The notes under the pieces: generated by a model
What the model was told of the DNA's origin: nothing
The model's database searches: none
Seen by the model: the letters and a program-made list of their open reading frames with translations, nothing else
Assembly (NCBI GenBank): GCA_035235625.1
Contig: CP141147.1
Span: 26,332,756 to 26,396,755, forward strand
Direction of reading: 5' to 3'
Origin: Saururus chinensis
Lineage: Eukaryota > Streptophyta > Magnoliopsida > Piperales > Saururaceae
DNA: 64,000 nucleotides
Translations under genes and position numbers: made by a program
Shown here: positions 58,707-64,000 of the stretch, piece by piece
Layout: each line of letters opens with the position of its first letter
How positions within the stretch are numbered: the stretch's first letter is position 1

Positions 58707-61700
58707 CAACGAACCAAGTACATTTGAAGGGGATTTGGTGAGCAAGGACCTGGGTATTCCTTGCTGATTGCTGACAGACGACGTATCACCATGACAGGCT
58801 CCATGTTGCAGCGCCTTACTGATGTTGTGGTGAAGTACGATGCTTTGAGGACGGCCAATGGGATGCTGGATGAAGTCTAGACTTCTCTGCATTCTATCCA
58901 GGATTGCATTGGTGCCTTCAACCAGTGTCTCTCCCTAGTAGAGATCAGTGCCTATGCCGATGAGTCAGGTGAAGGCACTTCCACTAGATGTGTTGCCTGA
59001 TTCAGTTCACTAGCTGTGAACATGGCAGCCACTACGGATTACTTGAAGGATAAGTTGCAGGATTTGAGGGCCGAAACTGAAGGGAAAGTTCAAGAGTTGA
59101 TAGACAAAATAGCATTGCTTAAGCCGACTGTTTTGAACTCAGCCCCTGTAGCGACAAAGGCAGAACCTAGATCGAAGACGGGGCAGACCATGAAGAAAGT
59201 GAAGGTGACTGAACTGAAATCCTACTCTGGCTCATGGAGTGCTAAGGATATCAAAAACTTTGTTTGGGATATGGAGCAGTTATTCGCGATCACCCATACC
59301 TCGGACGAAGAGAAGGTCATGGTGACGAGCTTGTATCTCTCAGGAGATGCCAAGCTTTGGTGGCAAACCAGGCTAGAAGACAACACTACTGCTGGGCGTC
59401 CCCCTATCCAGACTTGGGTGATGATGAAGAAGGAACTCAGGGAGTAGTTCCTCCCCACGAACACGACGTGGGTTGCACGAGATTCTCTCAGGAAATTGAG
59501 GCAAACAGGGACGGTCAGGGAGTATGTGAAGCAATTTCAGTCCCTCATCTTGGACATCAAGCATATAACATAGGAGGACAAGTTGTTCAACTTCCTCACC
59601 GGCCTCTAGAATTGGGCATTGAATGAGTTGAGAAGGCAGAACGTACGAGACCTCCCCTTAGCCATCACAGCGGATGAAAGGTTGGTTGACTACAAGTCAG
59701 AACCAACTACGCAAAACATGATACAATGCCTTCTTCCTCTAGGGGCAGTCTCAAGCGGAATGGTGAGGCACGCAGGAATGAGTTTAAGGGGAAGCATAGT
59801 GAGCAGGCTGAACCTTACAAATCCAAGGGGATAGCTTGCTTCATTTGCTAAGGCCCTCACCATGCCAAGGAGTGCCCGAAGAGGGAGAAGTTGAACGTTG
59901 TTGTTGTTGAGAACGACTCTTCTTCAGAAGAGGGGGTCACTACTCGTATGAACCTCATGCAGATTGTGAGCACTATCCGAAAGGAGAAATTAGATCATAG
60001 CGGGTTGATATATGTTGAGGCCATTCTAGACAAACAGCCAGTGACACAGGTGCTTCTCACAATTTCCTAGCAGAGAAGTGTGTGAAAGCTTGGGGTTTGA
60101 AAACAGAGAAGGCTCAAGCCCGGATTAAGGTAGTGAACTCAGAGGCAGCCCCTATCCTAGGAGTTGTCCATGACCTGCCAGTGCAGATTGGTGATTGGAC
60201 GGGCAAAGTTAACTTCACCGTTGTTCCCTTGGATGACTTTGAGTTGATCCTTGGGCTGAACTTCATGAGGGTGGCTAGGGTGTCCATGATGCCACACCTC
60301 AGGGGTATTCTCATCGGCGATGAGAGGATCCCTTGCTTTGTTGCTAAGAACATAGGTGAGACAGAGGTGCAGGTTGTGTCTGCACTTCAGCTGAAGAAAG
60401 GCCTTGAACAGGGCCATAAGACCTATTTTGTCACAATGGTGGAATCAGAGAACACAGCCAGGGATGTTCCCGAGAAGGTGGAGAAGTTGTTGAGTGAGTT
60501 TGCAGATGTGATGCCACCCGAGTTGCCGCAAACCCTCCCATCACGATGTGTTGTGGATCATGCTATTGAGTTGATGCTAGGGGCTCGTCCTCCAGCCCGA
60601 GCCCCCTATCGCATGGCTCCACCGGAGTTAGCGGAACTCAGGAAGCAGCTTGACGAGCTGTTGAAGGCGGGCTTTATCAGACCATCTAAGGCTCCCTTTG
60701 GAGCCCCAATCCTTTTTCAGAGGAAGCAGGATGGTTCCTTATGTTTATGTGTGGATTATCGAGAGCTAAATCAGATCACCATGAAGAACATGTACCCAGT
60801 CCCTCTAGTGGCTGACTTGTTCGACCGCTTGGTGAAGGCTTCCTATTTCACCAAGCTGGATCTCAGGTCGGGTTATTGGTAGGTGCGCATTGCTATAGGC
60901 GATGAGGCAAAGACAACGATGGTGACACGTTATGGGCTATTTGAGTTTCTGGTCATGCCCTTTGGCTTGAAGAACTCACCAGCCACCTTTTGCACGCTAA
61001 TAAATGATGTTTTCAAATCCTACTTGGATTAGTTTGTGGTCGTCTACCTTGATGACATTGTGATATGCAGTGCTTCCTTGGATGAACACATTGGTCATCT
61101 CAGGATTGTACTGGAAAGGCTAAGAGAGCACAAGCTGTTTTTGAAGCTCGAGAAGTGCCGCTTTGCACAAACAGAGATCGAGTTCCTTGGGCATTGCATA
61201 GCAGAGGGAAGAGTAAGGATGGATGGGCGGAAGGTCACGGCAATTGCAGAGTGGCCAGTCCCGACTAAGGTGACAGAGCTGAGATCTTTCTTAGGACTTG
61301 CAAACTACTACCGAAGATTCATCAGGAACTACTTAAAGAAGTTAGCAGTGCTGACCAACCTTTTGAAGAAAGACATGCCTTAGTGCTAGGTTGAGGCATG
61401 CCAAGCAGCATTTGAGCGGCTAAAGTAGGCGATATCCTCTGGGCCTGTGCTCAAACTTCCCGAGTTTGATGTGCCCTTTGAGGTGCAAACTGACGCTTCT
61501 GATTGGGCGATTGGAGGTGTGTTGATCCAATCCAATCACCCTGTTGCATATGAGAGCCACAAGCTCAATGAAACCGAACAGAGGTATTCAGTCCATGAGA
61601 AGGAGATGACTACAGTCATCCACTGCCTTAGAACTTGTAAGCATTCCTTGCTTGGAGGGAGTGAAGTTCCTTGTTTGGACAAACAACATAGCCACGAGCT

Positions 61701-63362
61701 GCTTTACTATGCAAAAGAAACTTTCTCCCAAGTAGGCACGTTGGCAGAAATTATTGGTTGAGTTCAATTTCGTATTGGCGTATAAGCTGTGCAAGGCTAA
61801 AGTTGTGGATGATGCCCTCAGCCGACGAACATACTCGGAGGCAACGATGGCGACATTAGTACAGATTGCAGGGGATATGTTGGAGCAGATACAAGAGGCC
61901 ACAGAGAAAGATCAAGTCTACCTAAGGCTTATCGAATCTGTGAAGGATGGGTCTACATGGAGATTCTGGTTGGAGGAGGGGGTACTGTATGCGAAAGAAG
62001 GACAACCTTACATCCCCTTGGCTGGCGGTTTGAGGCGCCGGTTGCTGAGAGAGACCCATGATTCTGTGTGGGCAGGTGACCCCGGGCAAGAGAGGACTCA
62101 TGCACTCTTGTCCCGAAATTACTTCTGGCCGCGGATGTTGGAAGATGTTGAGCACTATGTCAGAACGTGTATGGTTTGCCAGCAGGACAAGATGGAGAGG
62201 CAGAGAGAAGCGGGCATGTTGCAGCCCCTTCACATCCCAGACCGACCATGGGTCAGCTTGTCCATGGATTTCATAACTGGTTTACCGATTGTGCAGGGAT
62301 TTGGATCGATTATGGTGGTAGTAGACTGCTTCTCTAAGTATGGGACCTTCATAGCAGCCCCGAAAACTTGTAGCGCTGAGACGGCCACAGACCTTTTCTT
62401 CCGGAACATTGTAAAGTATTGGGGACTGTCAACGGACATCGTAAGCGATAGAGACACCCGTTTCACAGGCAGATTTTGGACTCAACTGTTTGAGATGTTA
62501 GGCACTCAACTTAACTTTTCGACCAGCAATCACCCTCAGACGGATGGGCAGACAGAGCGGGTGAACGCTATATTGGAGGAGTATCTACACCATTTTGTCA
62601 CATCAAACCAGAAAAACTGGGTCGACTTGTTGGAGGTCACTCAATTTTGCTATAACCTACACACGAGCTCAGCCATAGGTAGCAGTCCCTTTGAGTTGGC
62701 CATGGGCCAGTAACCTCTTATGCCAGCGGATGTGGCTTTGCAGTGGACAAGAAGCAGGTGTCCCGCTGCCTATCGCTTGGCAAGAGGGTGGACTGAGAGA
62801 ATGGAGGAAGTGTGTGACTACTTGGCCAAGGTGGTCAAGCGGATGAAGAAGTATGCAAACAGAGATCAGAGACCTCTTGAGTTTCAGGTTGGGGACAAAG
62901 TTATATTGAAACTTACTCTCCAACTTTGAAAGAAGCTGCGAAGGAAAGACGTGCACAAAGAGTTGATATTGTGGTATGATGGTCCCTTTGAGGTGAAGCA
63001 GCGAGTGGGCCAGCTGGCATACCAACTTGAGTTGCCTGAATACTTCAAGTTTTACCCTATTTTCCATGTTAGTTTCCTTAAGCTGTTTCATTCAGACTTA
63101 GAAGATTCCAGCAGAGGTACTTTGAAAAGAGCCCCACCTACGATAAGAACCTCTTTCGAAAATGAGGTTGATGTTATTCTTGACAGAAGGGTCGAAGGGA
63201 TGAGTAAGAAGAACAGGAGGATCTTCTACTTGGTTAAGTAGAACGGTCTTCCGGAGTCGAAAAATAGCTAGGAGTGAGACATTGTGTTATGGCAGTTTGA
63301 AGACAAGGTTTGTGAATACTTAGCCTCGATGAGGGCGTCAAGCGGATTGGTTGGGGGAGGCC

Positions 63363-64000
63363 TGTTAGCCCCTCTACTTTTTGCATAGACATGGGGTAGC
63401 TATCCCCTATAATTGGCAGCGGACAGCCAAGTTAGCTTGGGTGATGGACAACCTAGGCAGCCCCTTGGGCACGGATGGATGTTTGGAGCAACGTGGGACC
63501 AGTTCCAGATGCGCACTCGCCTTGCGGAGCAGGCTGAGGTAGAGTCACTGCGCGGGTAGGACTCTAAGTGGTATGCTAGGCGCCATAACCCCTTAGGGAC
63601 GGGTTCCTAGGGGTGCTAGGACGCAAAAAGGTAGCACAGCTAGACTCCTAGCGTGGATAGGAAAGGATGCACAGGTTTCCCTAGACGGATGGACTCTAGT
63701 AGCAACAAGGTGTTGGACTCCTAGCCGAAGACGGATTCCTTCACAGGTTTCATGATTTGTATTGGGATGCCCCATTGGGTTGGGATAGTTGAGACAGGGA
63801 GGGACTCTGTATACATGGGCTGGGTTGTATTCCTAGTGAGATAAGGACTAGCAGAGCTGAGTCTATTTAAAGGGAGAGGATGGGGCGGCCATGGCTGACA
63901 GGGAGTTGTTGAGGGCGAGCCAGAGAGAACTCTACGCAGCGACTTGGCTTGTCAGCCTTGGCCTTCTCTCTACTATTGTAACCGACGGACTGAGATTACA
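63363..64000 (+). repeat. Chromovirus 3' LTR, incomplete at window edge
   Basis: Begins TGTTAGCCCCTCTAC directly after the polypurine run and aligns base for base with the 5' LTR to the window end. About 160 bases of LTR are expected beyond it. Confidence 0.85.

Larger units (their letters stand above)
57883..64000 (+). mobile_element. Ty3/gypsy chromovirus fossil, nearly complete, runs off the window
   Basis: 5' LTR 57883-about 58680, then a primer-binding-like sequence. Gag lies at about 59016-59860, protease at 60030-60340, reverse transcriptase at 60540-61030, RNase H at 61440-61760, the integrase zinc-binding region and core at about 61990-62720, the integrase end at 62940-63110 and a chromodomain at about 63140-63310. 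A polypurine run GGTTGGGGGAGG then leads into the 3' LTR at 63363. All domains are present in the standard chromovirus order. The coding region is broken, roughly ten interruptions. The two LTRs differ at about one site in eight by eye, which suggests an insertion several million years old at usual plant rates. Clade (Galadriel, Reina or other) not resolved. Confidence 0.88.

Overview
The window is nuclear DNA of a flowering plant and is dominated by transposable elements. The evidence is plant CACTA (En/Spm) ends, Ty3/gypsy chromovirus and Ty1/copia remnants, Tourist-type MITEs, long (TA)n and (TAA)n runs, and a cytochrome P450 of the plant A-type with one short intron. I cannot name the species. 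The P450 looks closest to the CYP80/CYP76 group, which is compatible with a magnoliid, an early-diverging eudicot or another angiosperm.

Layout: 1-2582 is the right part of a CACTA element. 2583-4324 plus 8583-8744 is a dispersed repeat block (copy A), split by a complete CACTA element (4325-8582, AGC target duplication). 8745-16568 is a nested CACTA complex. It contains a complete element (12194-16392, TAA duplication), which in turn carries a 1-kb Harbinger-type element (15345-16369, TAA duplication). 16600-17345 is a decayed MULE/FAR1-type transposase, and 17378-20520 a decayed minus-strand Ty3/gypsy element. 22275-23144 is an unclassified inverted-repeat element built on GTATCGATAC motifs. 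24580-26560 is a decayed copia element. 26670-33745 and 39150-44810 are two copies (B and C) of a segmental duplication. Copy C holds the one convincing gene, a P450 (39677-41212, minus strand). In copy B nearly all of that gene has gone and copia material sits in its place (27641-30360), leaving only the first ~65 codons (30365-30559). Between the copies lie MITEs and a solo-LTR-like remnant. 44808-47411 is a degenerate CACTA element, 47794-48843 a long inverted repeat, 49825-53398 another complete CACTA element (TAT duplication), 53402-57882 mostly unassigned DNA, and 57883-64000 a Ty3/gypsy chromovirus whose 3' LTR runs off the window.

The CACTA family is the most striking content. Short inverted motifs (TATTAGCGACGC and its complement) are spread through the whole of each element rather than only near the ends. 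They alternate with AT-rich linkers, long GA/CT purine-pyrimidine tracts and a GC-rich 0.25-0.9 kb module. Two of these modules share a 33-bp hairpin, and one appears to contain a captured piece of a host gene. No transposase was found in any of these elements, so they look non-autonomous.

Most long open frames here come from simple sequence (GA, GGT, TA, C-rich) and are not genes. No tRNA, rRNA or CRISPR array was recognised.
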